Positions 24,857 to 33,598 of a stretch of 64,000 bases of DNA are shown piece by piece. The notes beneath the pieces were generated by a model. It did not search any database. It saw only the letters and a program-made list of their open reading frames with translations, and was not told where the DNA came from. The stretch's first letter is position 1, and every line of letters starts with the position of its first letter. The DNA is from Streptomyces sp. PR69 (lineage in GTDB: Bacteria > Actinomycetota > Actinomycetes > Streptomycetales > Streptomycetaceae), in assembly GCF_026420845.1 (NCBI RefSeq), contig NZ_JAOWCB010000006.1:124001-188000 (forward strand), written 5' to 3'. The translations under genes were made by a program, and so were the position numbers.

Positions 24857-26263
24857 ATGAGCAGCACAAACGGTGGCACCGTCAACGGCGGCATATCGTT
24901 CTGGTACGCGCAGGAGGGCATCCCCGCCCCGCGGGAGCCGCTGCCCGGCGACGCCGCCGCGGACGTCTGCATCGTCGGCGGCGGATACACCGGCCTGTGG
25001 ACGGCGTACTACCTCAAGAAGGCCGTGCCCTTCCTCAACATCACCGTCCTCGAAGCGGGGTTCTGCGGATACGGGGCCTCCGGCCGCAACGGCGGCTGGC
25101 TCTACAACGGCATCGCGGGCCGCGACCGCTACGCCCGGCTGCACGGCCACGACGCCGCCGTCCGCCTCCAGCAGGCCATGAACGACACCGTGACCGAGGT
25201 GACCGACGTCTGCGCGGCCGAGGGCATCGACGCCGACATCTGCCGGGGCGGTGTGCTGGAGGTCGCGTACACCCCCGCCCAGCTGGCACGCCTCAAGGAC
25301 TTCCACTCCGTCGAGATCGCCTTCGGCGAGAAGGACCGCCAGCTGCTCGGCGCACGCGAGACGGCAGAACGCATCCGCGTCACCGGCGCGGTCGCCTCCA
25401 GCTGGACCCCGCACGGGGCCCGGCTGCACCCGGTGAAACTCGTCAAGGGCCTCGCGGCGGCCGTCGAAGCCCTCGGCGTCACCATCCACGAGTCGACCCC
25501 CGTCACCGAGATCCGCCCCAAACACGCCGTCACCCCGTACGGCACCGTCCGCGCCCCCTATGTGCTGCGCTGCACCGAGGGCTTCACCGCGAACCTCAAG
25601 GGCCAGAAGCGGACCTGGCTCCCCATGAACTCCTCGATGATCGTCACCGAACCGCTCCCCCGGTCCGTCTGGGACTCCATCGGCTGGGACGGCCGCGAGA
25701 CCCTCGGCGACATGGCCCACGCCTATATGTACGCCCAGCGCACCGCCGACGACCGCATCGCCCTCGGCGGCCGGGGCGTCCCGTACCGCTTCGGCTCACG
25801 CACCGACAACGACGGCCGCACCCAGCCGGCCACGATCGACGCCCTGCGCGACATCCTGGTCCGCTTCTTCCCCACCACGGCGGGCGTCCGCATCGATCAC
25901 GCCTGGTCGGGCGTCCTCGGCGTCCCCCGCGACTGGTGCGCCACCGCCACCCTGGACCGCTCCACCGGCCTCGGCTGGGCCGGCGGCTACGTCGGCTCCG
26001 GCGTCGCCACCGCCAACCTCGCGGCCCGCACCCTGCGCGACCTGATCCAACAGGACTCCGGCCAGTCCGGCCCCACGGACCTCACGGCCCTCCCCTGGGT
26101 CAACCACAAGGTCCGCAAATGGGAACCGGAGCCACTGCGCTGGCTGGGCGTCCACACCCTCTACGCGGCCTACCGCAACGCGGACCACCGCGAGTCCACG
26201 ACCCACACCCCGACGACCCACCCCCTGGCCCGGGCGGCCAACCGGCTGTCGGGCCGCCACTGA
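24857..26263 (+). CDS. FAD-dependent amine/amino-acid oxidoreductase (DAO family)
   Basis: This 468-residue flavoenzyme has the Rossmann motif DVCIVGGGYTGLWTAYYL (about 36-53), FCGYGASGRNGGW as in gamma-glutamylputrescine oxidase and related deaminating oxidases, and a C-terminal FAD stretch GLGWAGGYVGSGVATANLAARTL. It oxidises a C-N bond of an unidentified amine or amino acid. The start is ATG 24857 with GGCAGAGG upstream. No polyamine genes are adjacent. Confidence 0.9.
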   Translation: MSSTNGGTVNGGISFWYAQEGIPAPREPLPGDAAADVCIVGGGYTGLWTAYYLKKAVPFLNITVLEAGFCGYGASGRNGGWLYNGIAGRDRYARLHGHDAAVRLQQAMNDTVTEVTDVCAAEGIDADICRGGVLEVAYTPAQLARLKDFHSVEIAFGEKDRQLLGARETAERIRVTGAVASSWTPHGARLHPVKLVKGLAAAVEALGVTIHESTPVTEIRPKHAVTPYGTVRAPYVLRCTEGFTANLKGQKRTWLPMNSSMIVTEPLPRSVWDSIGWDGRETLGDMAHAYMYAQRTADDRIALGGRGVPYRFGSRTDNDGRTQPATIDALRDILVRFFPTTAGVRIDHAWSGVLGVPRDWCATATLDRSTGLGWAGGYVGSGVATANLAARTLRDLIQQDSGQSGPTDLTALPWVNHKVRKWEPEPLRWLGVHTLYAAYRNADHRESTTHTPTTHPLARAANRLSGRH

Positions 26264-26319
26264 GCGGTGACCGGCGGCGTCACCAGGCGAGGACCCACTC
26301 CGCGCAGTCCGCAGCCATG

Positions 26320-26500
26320 TCAGCTCCGGCGTCCCGGCGTGCCGCCCAGGGCGAGGAGGGCCGCCGCGGCGGAGGTGAGGGCGAGGGCGGCGAACAGGCC
26401 CGGGCAGCCGCCGAGCGGGCCGGCCAGGGCGGCGCCGGCGAAGGGGGCCAGGGCCGTGGGCCGCGCGGGACGCAGCTCGCGGACCGCGGGGGCCGCGGGG
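26320..26500 (-). pseudogene. C-terminal remnant of an MFS transporter
   Basis: Read on the minus strand from about 26500 to the stop at 26320, the frame gives ELRPARPTALAPFAGAALAG, then GLFAALALTSAAAALLALGG, ending TPGRRS, like the last two helices of an MFS exporter. No start or earlier helices remain, and the flavoprotein stop codon is immediately upstream. Streptomyces arsenic-type loci commonly carry an exporter after the flavoprotein, so this is probably its decayed tail. Confidence 0.55.
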
Positions 26501-26504
26501 GGGG

Positions 26505-27899
26505 TCAGCAGCCGCCCGAGGGGGCCGGGGCGCCGACGCCGATCTGGACGGTGGCGGGGGCGCTGCCCGCGGCCGCCCCCGGGGCGGAGCAGCAGCCTCC
26601 GCCGCCCGCGGTCTCATCGGCCTCGGGTGCGTCGAACAGCCCGGCCCCACCGCACACCCCGGTCTCGGGCAGGGTGAGTTCGACGCGGTCGGCCGCCTCC
26701 ACGTCGCCTGCGATGGCGGCGGCCACGGAGCGGACCTGCTCGTAGCCGGTCATGGCCAGGAAGGTCGGGGCACGGCCGTAGGACTTCATGCCGACGAGGT
26801 AGACACCCGGTTCGGGATGGGCGAGCTCGCGGTGGCCGTGCGGGTAGACCGTGCCGCAGGAGTGCTGGTTGGGGTCGATGAGCGGGGCGAGGGCGACGGG
26901 TGCCTGGAGGCGCTCGTCGAGCCCGAGGCGCAGCTCGGACAGGAACGACAGGTCGGGGCGGAAGCCGGTCAGCACGATCACCTCGTCCACCGGGTCGAGG
27001 CGCCGGCCGTCCTCGCCGACGAGGACCAGACGGCGGCCGTCGCCGTCCCGCTCGACCGCATCGGTGCGGAAGCCGGTGACCGCGTCCGCGTACCCCTCGT
27101 CGACGGCGGCCTTGGCGGCCAGCCCAAGGGCGCCGCGCGCCGGAAGCTGATCGGCTTCGCCGCCCCCGAAGGTGGAGCCGGAGATGCCGCGCCGCAGAAT
27201 CCACACCGCTCGGGTGTCTCCGGCGTCCCCATCCGCCTTGGCCAGGGCGGCGAGGGAGGCCAGGGCGGTGAACGCGGAGGCCCCGGAGCCGATCACGGCG
27301 GTGCGCTTGCCCGCGTACCGGGCGCGTACGGCCGGATCCTTCAGATCGGGGACGCGGTAGGCGATACGGTCGGCGGCCGCCTTCTCGCCGAGCGCGGGCA
27401 GCCCGCTGCCCCCGGCGGGACCGGGTGTGGTCCAGGTGCCGGAGGCGTCGATCACGGCGCGGGCGAAGAGGCGCTCCTCGCGGCCGTCGGCGTGGGCGAC
27501 ATGGACGACGAAGGGCTGGGTCTCACGGTCGGCGTCCACGACGCGGTCGCGCCCGGCGCGGGAGACGCCGGTGACGACCGAGCCATAGCGGACCTTGTCC
27601 CCGAGGAGGTCGGCCAGCGGCTGGAGGTACCGCTCGGCCCAGTCGCCGCCGGACGGGTACGCCGCGGCGTCGGGCCTGACCCAGCCGGTGGGGGCAAGGA
27701 GCTTCTCGGCCACGGGGTCGGTGACCTCACCCCAGGCGGAGAACAGGCGTACGTGTGACCACTCGCGCACCGCCGCTCCGGCGGCCGGTCCCGCCTCCAG
27801 GACCAGGGGTTCGATGCCGCGGTCGATGAGATGGGCGGCGGCGGCCAGGCCGACGGGGCCTGCGCCGATGACCACGACGGGCGGATTCTGCTGCTCCAT
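26505..27899 (-). CDS. NAD(P)-binding flavoprotein monooxygenase (ArsO-like)
   Basis: This 464-residue protein has an FAD motif VVVIGAGPVGLAAAAHL (6-22), a second dinucleotide motif TAVIGSGASAFTALASL, and VIVLTGFRPDLSFL, like flavin-containing monooxygenases. The C-terminus is Cys-rich (ETGVCGGAGLFDAP, GGGGCCSAPG), which could bind arsenite. The start ATG 27899 follows GAGGAG. It is divergent from an ArsR gene across shared operator-like repeats. I infer a metalloid-related oxidoreductase; the exact reaction is unknown. Confidence 0.88.
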   Translation of the reverse strand: MEQQNPPVVVIGAGPVGLAAAAHLIDRGIEPLVLEAGPAAGAAVREWSHVRLFSAWGEVTDPVAEKLLAPTGWVRPDAAAYPSGGDWAERYLQPLADLLGDKVRYGSVVTGVSRAGRDRVVDADRETQPFVVHVAHADGREERLFARAVIDASGTWTTPGPAGGSGLPALGEKAAADRIAYRVPDLKDPAVRARYAGKRTAVIGSGASAFTALASLAALAKADGDAGDTRAVWILRRGISGSTFGGGEADQLPARGALGLAAKAAVDEGYADAVTGFRTDAVERDGDGRRLVLVGEDGRRLDPVDEVIVLTGFRPDLSFLSELRLGLDERLQAPVALAPLIDPNQHSCGTVYPHGHRELAHPEPGVYLVGMKSYGRAPTFLAMTGYEQVRSVAAAIAGDVEAADRVELTLPETGVCGGAGLFDAPEADETAGGGGCCSAPGAAAGSAPATVQIGVGAPAPSGGC

Positions 27900-27929
27900 G
27901 CGGGCTGCTCCTCGATTCACGGACCACTG

Positions 27930-28035
27930 ATTCGACATCTATCTATGCCGTGCACCCACCATGACATCTGATTCGACAGACGTCAAGATAGACATTTATC
28001 GAATCGATGTGTGTCAACATAGATGCATGTCGAAT
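27930..28035. promoter_or_regulatory. ArsR operator cluster between divergent genes
   Basis: An 18-bp motif ATTCGACATCTATCTATG at 27930-27947 recurs inverted at 28018-28035 with 16 of 18 matches, and a weaker copy lies between them (around 27985-28002). AT content is far above the surroundings. The sites cover the start regions of both the flavoprotein and arsR genes, which fits repression of both. Confidence 0.7.
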
Positions 28036-28392
28036 GCCAAGGCGCTGCCCCTGATCACCCCGGAGGCCCCCGAGACCGCAGCACCCTGCTGTCCGCCGCT
28101 GACAGAACGCCCCATGAGCGCCGAGGAGGCCGAGACGGCCGCGCGGATGTTCAAGGCGCTGGGCGACCCGGTGCGGCTGCGGCTGTTCTCCGCCGTGGCA
28201 TCGCACGAGGGCGGCGAGGCATGCGTATGCGACATCTCCGACGTCGGCGTCTCCCAGCCGACCGTCTCCCACCATCTGAAGAAGCTCAGGGAGGCCGGCC
28301 TGCTGACCTCCGAGCGGCGCGGCACCTGGGTCTACTACCGGGTGGAGCCGGCGGTGCTGGCCGCCATGGGGCAGTTGCTCGGGACGCGCTGA
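28027..28392 (+). CDS. arsR: ArsR-family metalloregulator
   Basis: This 121-residue winged-helix repressor has the ArsR core MFKALGDPVRLRLFSAVASH and the arsenite-sensing Cys pair in EACVCDISDVGVSQPTVSHHL (alpha-3). An extra CC pair (ETAAPCCPPL) lies in the N-terminal arm. I chose ATG 28027 because it begins the usual short arm; an in-frame ATG at 27961 lies inside the operators. It probably releases DNA on binding As(III) or a similar ion. Confidence 0.93.
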   Translation: MSNAKALPLITPEAPETAAPCCPPLTERPMSAEEAETAARMFKALGDPVRLRLFSAVASHEGGEACVCDISDVGVSQPTVSHHLKKLREAGLLTSERRGTWVYYRVEPAVLAAMGQLLGTR

Positions 28393-28395
28393 GCG

Positions 28396-28452
28396 GACGC
28401 CGTGGCGCAACGAACGCCGTGACGCAACGGACGCCGTGACGCAACGGACGCC
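28396..28452. repeat. 17-bp tandem repeat, 3.4 copies
   Basis: GACGCCGTGACGCAACG-type units begin at 28396, 28413, 28430 and 28447 with one or two mismatches, filling the gap between the arsR stop and the convergent mepB stop. Confidence 0.9.
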
Positions 28453-28976
28453 TACAGGCGGTAAAGGTCGTGGGCGCGCGTCAGGTCCGCAGCCCCGTCC
28501 TGACCGAGGCTGAAGAAGTAGTCCACCTGCCATGCCTGGGTGCTGCGGGCCTGCCTGCTGGCCGTGGCCACCCACGGCGGATAGACGCGGAATCCACGCT
28601 TCCCGCCGGTGCCGTCGCGGGAGACGATGTTGCGCTGGCACAACACCTCGCGCGGGAACACGAACTGCCCGAAGCCGCCGTCGTCGCGGCTGCTGATGAC
28701 GAAGAGGTCCACCCCGTCGACGGCGTCGAAGGGCCGGATCGGCCCCTCCTCAGACCGCTGCCACACGGTGACGAACTGGCCCGCCTTCGTCGGGGTGGTC
28801 TTGGCCACGCGGAACCGGACCGAGCGGCCGTCGAGCGTGAACGCGCAGGCCGCGTACTCGGCGCTTTCCGGTTCCGGCACCGGCAGCGAGCAAGCGAAAC
28901 CGCTCGGGTCATACACCAAGGCCTTCGCCGCCAGCAGGTCACCGTGAAGCCCCGTCCACGGCGGATTCGTCACCAT
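28452..28976 (-). CDS. MepB-family protein
   Basis: This 174-residue protein matches the MepB family: RFRVAKTTPTKAGQFVTVW, GPIRPFDAVDGVDLFVIS, FGQFVFPREVLCQRNIVS, GKRGFRVYPPW and a final WQVDYFFSLG. MepB accompanies a MATE exporter in Staphylococcus but has no proven activity. The start ATG 28976 follows AGGATGACGGG; longer in-frame starts exist upstream. It stands alone here. Confidence 0.88.
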   Translation of the reverse strand: MVTNPPWTGLHGDLLAAKALVYDPSGFACSLPVPEPESAEYAACAFTLDGRSVRFRVAKTTPTKAGQFVTVWQRSEEGPIRPFDAVDGVDLFVISSRDDGGFGQFVFPREVLCQRNIVSRDGTGGKRGFRVYPPWVATASRQARSTQAWQVDYFFSLGQDGAADLTRAHDLYRL

Positions 28977-29310
28977 CCCGTCATCCTGCCATCGCGCGCC
29001 CATGCGCACTGCTTCGGCCTGCGAGCAGGGACCCGTCATGTGTGCGGCCGGCTGCCACTTGGCGGCACGGAGCCGGTCATGCCGAGCCGGCCATGCGGCA
29101 GCCCGTCAGGAAGCCGGGAAAGACGCCGACGTCGGCGCCCAGCCCTCCGGCAGTGTTCGCCCGGACAGGCCTTGGCCCCCGCGCCCTCTCTTCACAGCTG
29201 CACGACGGCTATCCGTCAGGAAACGTTCGCACGCCGGTCGCCAACCTACGCCCCGCATAGGCAAGCATCTATGCCCTGACGGCCGACGAGCGTTCAAAGG
29301 GGACCCAGAG

Positions 29311-30465
29311 GTGCAGCACCGGCAGCGCAAGGACCAGCGTTCCTTCCTTCCCGTCGGCGCGGCGGCGGCCGCCGCCGTCGTGGCCGTGACGGGCGGAGTG
29401 CTGATCTCCACGCTGGGGGAGGGCGACTCCGAGCGCGGGGCGGCCCGGGGCGACAAGCCCACGCAATCGCCGACCGCCCGGATCGACTGCGCACGGCAGG
29501 GCAAAGTGCCCGGTTCCGGATCCACCGCGCAGCAGAACGCGATGAAGCGGTGGATCGAGGAGTACGAACGGGCCTGCCCCGGCGTGCGCGTCGCGTACAA
29601 CCCGATCGGCTCGGGCGCCGGAGTCGCCCAGTTCCTGCAGGGCACCACGGCGTTCGGCGGCACCGACGGGGCGCTCGACCCCGATGACGTCGAGTTCTCG
29701 CAGGGCGCCTGCCCCGGAGGCCACGCCATCGACCTGCCCATGGTGGGCGGGCCGATCGCCATCGGCTACCACCTCCCGGACGTGCACGATCTCGTGCTGG
29801 ACGCGCCGACCCTCGCCCGGATCTTCGACTCCCGCATCACGCGGTGGAACGACCCCGCCATCCGTCGGCTCAACCCCGACGCGGCCCTGCCCGACCTGGT
29901 CATCCGGCCGGTGCACCGCTCCGACAGCTCCGGCACCACACAGAATCTCAACGCCTACCTCGCCGACGCGGCGCCGGACCAGTGGCCCTACCCGGCGGAC
30001 AAGAGCTGGCACGGCAGGGGCGGGGACTCCGCCGACGGGTCGGTCGGCGTCGCCTCGGAGGTGATGTCCACCGGCGGCGCCATCGGCTACTTCGAGCTGT
30101 CCTTCGCCTCCAAGCGCCATATCGACACCGTGCGGATCGACACGGGGGCCCCGGAACCCGTCGCGGCGTCCCCTCAGACCGCGTCGGCGGGCATCGCATC
30201 GGCCGAAGTCGTCGGCAGGGACCACGATCTGACCCTGAAATTCGACTACGGCACCTCTGCGCCGGGCGCCTACCCGATCGTCCTCGTCACCTACGAGATC
30301 GTGTGCGACAAGGGCAACGACAGAGAACTGCTCCCCGCCCTCAAGTCCTTCCTGGCCTACACCGCGAGCGAGGAGGGCCAGAAGCTCCTCCCCGGCATCC
30401 ACTACGCACCGCTCCCGGAAAACGTCGCCGCCCAGGTCCGCCAGGTGATCGGGACGCTCTCCTGA
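29311..30465 (+). CDS. pstS: PstS-like phosphate-binding protein, orphan
   Basis: This 384-residue periplasmic-binding protein has an N-terminal membrane anchor (about 8-30, FLPVGAAAAAAVVAVTGGVL) without a lipobox Cys. PstS motifs follow: GSGSTAQQNAMKRWIEEY, GSGAGVAQFLQGTTAFGGTD, DSRITRWNDPAI, RSDSSGTTQNLNAYL and IGYFELSFA. GTG 29311 has AAAGGGGA upstream. No pstC/A/B genes are adjacent, and I see no clear PHO box in front. It may be an accessory phosphate receptor. Confidence 0.9.
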   Translation: MQHRQRKDQRSFLPVGAAAAAAVVAVTGGVLISTLGEGDSERGAARGDKPTQSPTARIDCARQGKVPGSGSTAQQNAMKRWIEEYERACPGVRVAYNPIGSGAGVAQFLQGTTAFGGTDGALDPDDVEFSQGACPGGHAIDLPMVGGPIAIGYHLPDVHDLVLDAPTLARIFDSRITRWNDPAIRRLNPDAALPDLVIRPVHRSDSSGTTQNLNAYLADAAPDQWPYPADKSWHGRGGDSADGSVGVASEVMSTGGAIGYFELSFASKRHIDTVRIDTGAPEPVAASPQTASAGIASAEVVGRDHDLTLKFDYGTSAPGAYPIVLVTYEIVCDKGNDRELLPALKSFLAYTASEEGQKLLPGIHYAPLPENVAAQVRQVIGTLS

Positions 30466-30771
30466 CCTCGGACCTCGGACCTCTGGCCTCGGGTCCTGTG
30501 CCGAACGGGTACGTTCACTCATCACGCGCACCACTTTGGATCACGCGCGGAAGTGCACGATTCGCCCATGCCGGAGCCGGTCCGGGGATTCGCGATCCCG
30601 GCAGCGACTCACCGGACGCTCCCTGAGCTGCCGACTGTGAATTGCTGGTCTCTACCTCGGCTTCATCTATCCGCGCCGTCCGACTGCTGACGCGCGCGCC
30701 CCCCGCTTCCGGCTACGGCCGCGGGCAGGGGGCCTTTCGTCATGCCCGCGCCGCCGCCTACGCTTCCACGC
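30466..30771 (+). other. Intergenic region before cutA
   Basis: About 300 bases with no gene. It begins with CCTCGGACCTCGGACCTC-type short repeats. A GC-rich inverted segment lies around 30702-30735. A -10-like TACGCT at 30759-30764 stands seven bases before the cutA ATG. Confidence 0.4.
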
Positions 30772-31098
30772 ATGGCTGACTTCCTGCAGGTATCCACAGC
30801 AACCCCCACCCGCGATCAGGCCATCGAACTCGCCCGCTCTGCGGTTGGCGAGCGCCTCGCTGCCGGCACGCAGATCATCGGCCCCGTCACCTCCGCGTTC
30901 TGGCACGACGGTGAGTTCGGCACCGGCGAGGAATGGCAGCTGCTGCTGAAGACCACCCGGGCTCGCTACCCGGAGCTGGAGGCCCACCTGCTGAAGAACC
31001 ACCCGTGGCAGAACCCGGAGGTGGCCGCTGTAGCGATCGAGGCCGGTTCGAAGGGGTGTCTCGACTGGATTGCCGCGAGCACCGCCCCTGCGGAGTAG
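30772..31098 (+). CDS. cutA: Divalent-cation tolerance protein CutA
   Basis: This 108-residue protein has the CutA1 trimer fold pattern: FLQVSTATPTRDQAIELARS, GEEWQLLLKTTRARYPELEAHL, HPWQNPEVAAVAIEAGSKG and LDWIAAST. CutA proteins bind metals and other ligands, but their role is unclear. The ATG 30772 has no ribosome site and may be leaderless. It ends one base before the convergent regulator gene's stop. Confidence 0.9.
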   Translation: MADFLQVSTATPTRDQAIELARSAVGERLAAGTQIIGPVTSAFWHDGEFGTGEEWQLLLKTTRARYPELEAHLLKNHPWQNPEVAAVAIEAGSKGCLDWIAASTAPAE

Positions 31099-31099
31099 C

Positions 31100-32401
31100 T
31101 CAGCCGCGGGCCACGTCCAAGACCTCCGCAACCACGCGCAGCGCCTGGTACTCGCCGAGTCGCCGGAGAACTGGTGCGAGCCGCTCGCGTGGCCGCACCG
31201 ACGCCACCCCAGACGACAGGTCGAGCGCGCGACGCGCAACCGTGGCCGCCTGCTCAACTTCCCCGGCGGCCAGGTAGGAGTCGGCGAGCCACGACAGATA
31301 CAACGCCTTGTCCCGCGCGTGTGAATCGTCGTACCGGGCCAGCGCCGCCTCCAGGACGGGCACGGCTCGCAGCGGACGACGTAGCTCTGTCCAGCATCGA
31401 CCAGCCATGATCTGCAACTCGGTCTCGTCGACCCACGCCGTCCAATCCGGTTGCGGGGCACCGTCGACCTCGGCGGCGGCATCGTGGGCAGCTTCCAGGG
31501 CGCGTTCCGTCTCGTCTGCATGGCCCGCTACCGCGTGCGCCCACGCGAGCCGCTCACACAGCAGCGCACGCACTCCCGGCGGTGCATCCGGGCCGGCAGT
31601 GACGCACGAGCGGGCGGCAGTCTGCACGGCGTCTTGCCGCGCCTGCCGGTCGCCCTGCAGCCCCTGATACGCCAGGAACGCCAGCGCATTCCCAGCGAGC
31701 GCAGCGTCCCCCGCGTCGGTTGCGGACTTGCGGCTCGCTTCGTACAAACCTCGCGCCTCGGCATGCCGACCGCTGTCGAACGCCGCCCAACCGGCCTGCT
31801 GCGCTTGCTCAGCGAGCACGGACAGCAGTGCGCGGCCCGTCTCCTCCGTGTACGAGCGGTGGCGCAGCATCACCCTGGTGTTCTGGTACTCGCCGAGGTA
31901 GGTGCGGTAGGTGTCGCCGCCGCCGAGGACGTTGTCGAGGCGTCGTAGTCGGGCTGTGCGCTGCCGTAGCTTGTCGGGGAGGTCGCTGCCGATGCGGCCG
32001 CCGGCCGATGGTCTGGAGAGTTCGGGGAGGCCCACGGCGAGGCTCGCGGCGGCGGAGGTCTTGAGGAACTCCCGGCGCTGTGGCCCTTCACCGTCCGCCG
32101 CGCCCTCAGGTGTCTCCCACGGGCGCGGGGCGAGCCCCACCATGTGGCCGGGGATGCGGAACGCGTCGGCGATACGGACGATCTTCTCGAACGTCGTCAC
32201 CTTGCCGTGGCCCTTGGCCAGCGTGCCCACGCGCTCAGGCTTGATGCCGCACTCCGCTGCGATCAGCGAATAGCTGATGCCCGCCTCGGCGCGGGCGAGG
32301 TGGAACACCGTGCCGAAATCGTGTGCGGCGAGCGCGGCTCTCACCTCGGGACGCTCAAGAAGCTCACGGGGGAGCGCGGTTAACGGTTCGCGACCGGTCA
32401 T
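31100..32401 (-). CDS. XRE-family regulator with TPR-like helical domain
   Basis: This 433-residue protein has an N-terminal HTH (ARAEAGISYSLIAAECGIKPERVGTLAKG, about 33-60), a twin-Arg-like segment (QRREFLKTSAAASLAVGLPEL), and a long C-terminal array of helical repeats (AGWAAFDSGRHAEARGLYEA, LAGNALAFLAYQGLQGDRQA). It belongs to a Streptomyces family found in accessory DNA beside small DUF proteins. The ATG 32401 follows TGAGGCACC; ATG 32413 is possible. It is divergent from a two-gene operon, which it may regulate. Confidence 0.85.
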   Translation of the reverse strand: MTGREPLTALPRELLERPEVRAALAAHDFGTVFHLARAEAGISYSLIAAECGIKPERVGTLAKGHGKVTTFEKIVRIADAFRIPGHMVGLAPRPWETPEGAADGEGPQRREFLKTSAAASLAVGLPELSRPSAGGRIGSDLPDKLRQRTARLRRLDNVLGGGDTYRTYLGEYQNTRVMLRHRSYTEETGRALLSVLAEQAQQAGWAAFDSGRHAEARGLYEASRKSATDAGDAALAGNALAFLAYQGLQGDRQARQDAVQTAARSCVTAGPDAPPGVRALLCERLAWAHAVAGHADETERALEAAHDAAAEVDGAPQPDWTAWVDETELQIMAGRCWTELRRPLRAVPVLEAALARYDDSHARDKALYLSWLADSYLAAGEVEQAATVARRALDLSSGVASVRPRERLAPVLRRLGEYQALRVVAEVLDVARG

Positions 32402-32571
32402 GAGGTGCCTCATGGGGCTTGGTGTTGGAGTGGTCTGGCGATGAGAGTACCCATGATGGGTACCCCTCGGCGGGAAGTCAGAAGCCATAGGCGCTCGCCA
32501 GGCTGAGCCTTCAGACCCCGGCGAGGTGGTCGCCTCCCGGGGCGCGGCCAACGCTGCTGAGGAGCGCCGAC

Positions 32572-33117
32572 ATGACCACTTGTACCACCCGTCCGTGCGG
32601 CACAACCGCCCCAGCTAAACCTGCTCTTGGGAACCTGCCCGGCTGCGGCGTGTGCGCCGCGCTCGCCGAGCAGAGCGCGGAAGCCGTCGCCCGCGGGGAC
32701 CACGCGAAGGCCACCCGCTGCAACGCCGAGATCCGCAACCACCCCCCACACCCCGGAGACCGACGCATGAGCCCGGCAGCCGCACAGCTCGACATCCAGG
32801 CGATGCGGGCAGACGCCCAGCTGCTGCTCACCCCCGATGCGGACGCGACGCCGGAAGACGGACTGAGCGAACTGACGCTGCGGATGCGCGGCCACATCAT
32901 GCGGCTCACCCCCGCCGTGGAGGACGCGATGGCCGCCCACCCGCACAACGACGACGTATGGGCGAACGCACTGGGCAGCGTTACGCGGGCGGGGTTCCGG
33001 CTTCTCGAGGAGCCACCGAACGGCAGCCTCACCCAGGCCATCGCCTACGCACAGCGCCTCGCCCGCGCCGTAATCGCCCTCACAGACGCCCTGACCGCAC
33101 TGAAGGCAGCACGATGA
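32572..33117 (+). CDS. DUF6415-like hypothetical protein
   Basis: This 181-residue protein has a Cys-containing N-terminal segment (CTTRPCGTTAP, LPGCGVCAALAEQS) and a helical C-terminal part (LSELTLRMRGHIMRLTPAVEDA through AYAQRLARAVIALTDALTAL). It resembles the small family found next to XRE/TPR regulators in Streptomyces; I know no function. A second, short gene overlaps its stop by four bases. An in-frame ATG at 32767 is a possible shorter start. Confidence 0.75.
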   Translation: MTTCTTRPCGTTAPAKPALGNLPGCGVCAALAEQSAEAVARGDHAKATRCNAEIRNHPPHPGDRRMSPAAAQLDIQAMRADAQLLLTPDADATPEDGLSELTLRMRGHIMRLTPAVEDAMAAHPHNDDVWANALGSVTRAGFRLLEEPPNGSLTQAIAYAQRLARAVIALTDALTALKAAR

Positions 33118-33293
33118 ACGACAGGGTCCGCTTCTGCGACCGGTGCAGCAAACCCATCACCGGCGAGTACGAGCGCGTGCCGCAGTTCTCCGCCTCCGGC
33201 GCCCGCCCGGACTCCTGCCAGCACAAGCCCGGCGACCCAGCATGCAAGCCATGGCCCAGTGCAGCCAGCACCGCACGCCGACTCACCCCCTGA
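33114..33293 (+). CDS. Small zinc-ribbon-like protein
   Basis: This 59-residue protein is translationally coupled (ATGA overlap) to the upstream gene. It has a CDRCSKPITGEYERVPQFS segment and two later Cys (SCQHKPGDPACKPW), so four or more Cys could bind one zinc. Unknown function. Confidence 0.7.
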   Translation: MNDRVRFCDRCSKPITGEYERVPQFSASGARPDSCQHKPGDPACKPWPSAASTARRLTP

Positions 33294-33387
33294 GCTCCTG
33301 CCCCGCAGCCGCGGCCACGGCGAGCGGCCGCGGGCAGGCACCACAGCCCCGGCTGGCCCGCACCCCCGGTCCGGGCCAGCTGGGGCT

Positions 33388-33495
33388 TCAGCCCACAAGG
33401 TCGGACAGCGACACGTCGAGGGCATCCGCGATGAGGATCAGGGTGCGAGCAGCGCAGAGGCGGGACCCCGTGCTCAGGGTGCAGTCAGAGCGTCT
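33388..33495 (-). pseudogene. C-terminal remnant of an XRE regulator
   Basis: The minus-strand frame ending at 33388 reads ARTLILIADALDVSLSDLVG, the typical last helix of a phage-type XRE repressor. The preceding HTH helices are not recognisable and no start exists. It lies directly downstream of the tRNA-Thr 3' end, a usual landing site for integrating elements. Confidence 0.55.
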
Positions 33496-33535
33496 GTGCG
33501 ATGCAGGCAGGAAGGCAGGACGCCCGGAACGGCAG

Positions 33536-33570
33536 AAGACCCAGGCAGCCACCCGGCTGACCTGGGTCTT
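33536..33570 (-). terminator. Terminator downstream of tRNA-Thr
   Basis: Perfect 10-bp arms (AAGACCCAGG at 33536-33545, complement at 33561-33570) about 30 bp past the tRNA 3' end on the minus strand. Confidence 0.8.
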
Positions 33571-33598
33571 CGTCGACCAGTTGCCTGGTCAGGCGCAG

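Noticed and set aside
24442-26745. 767-codon plus-strand frame over the amine oxidase
   Set aside because: Arg/His/Pro-rich out-of-frame shadow; the FAD protein in the other frame has clear motifs.
29101-29310. Possible PHO box before the pstS-like gene
   Set aside because: GTTCGCACGCC and GGTCGCCAACC are only weak matches and lack the GTTCACC heptamer.
29269-30534. 421-codon minus-strand frame opposite pstS
   Set aside because: Antisense shadow with typical Gly/Val/Arg/Asp composition and no motif.
30700-30740. Terminator between pstS-like gene and cutA
   Set aside because: The GC-rich inverted segment is imperfect and its position could as well be part of the cutA promoter region.
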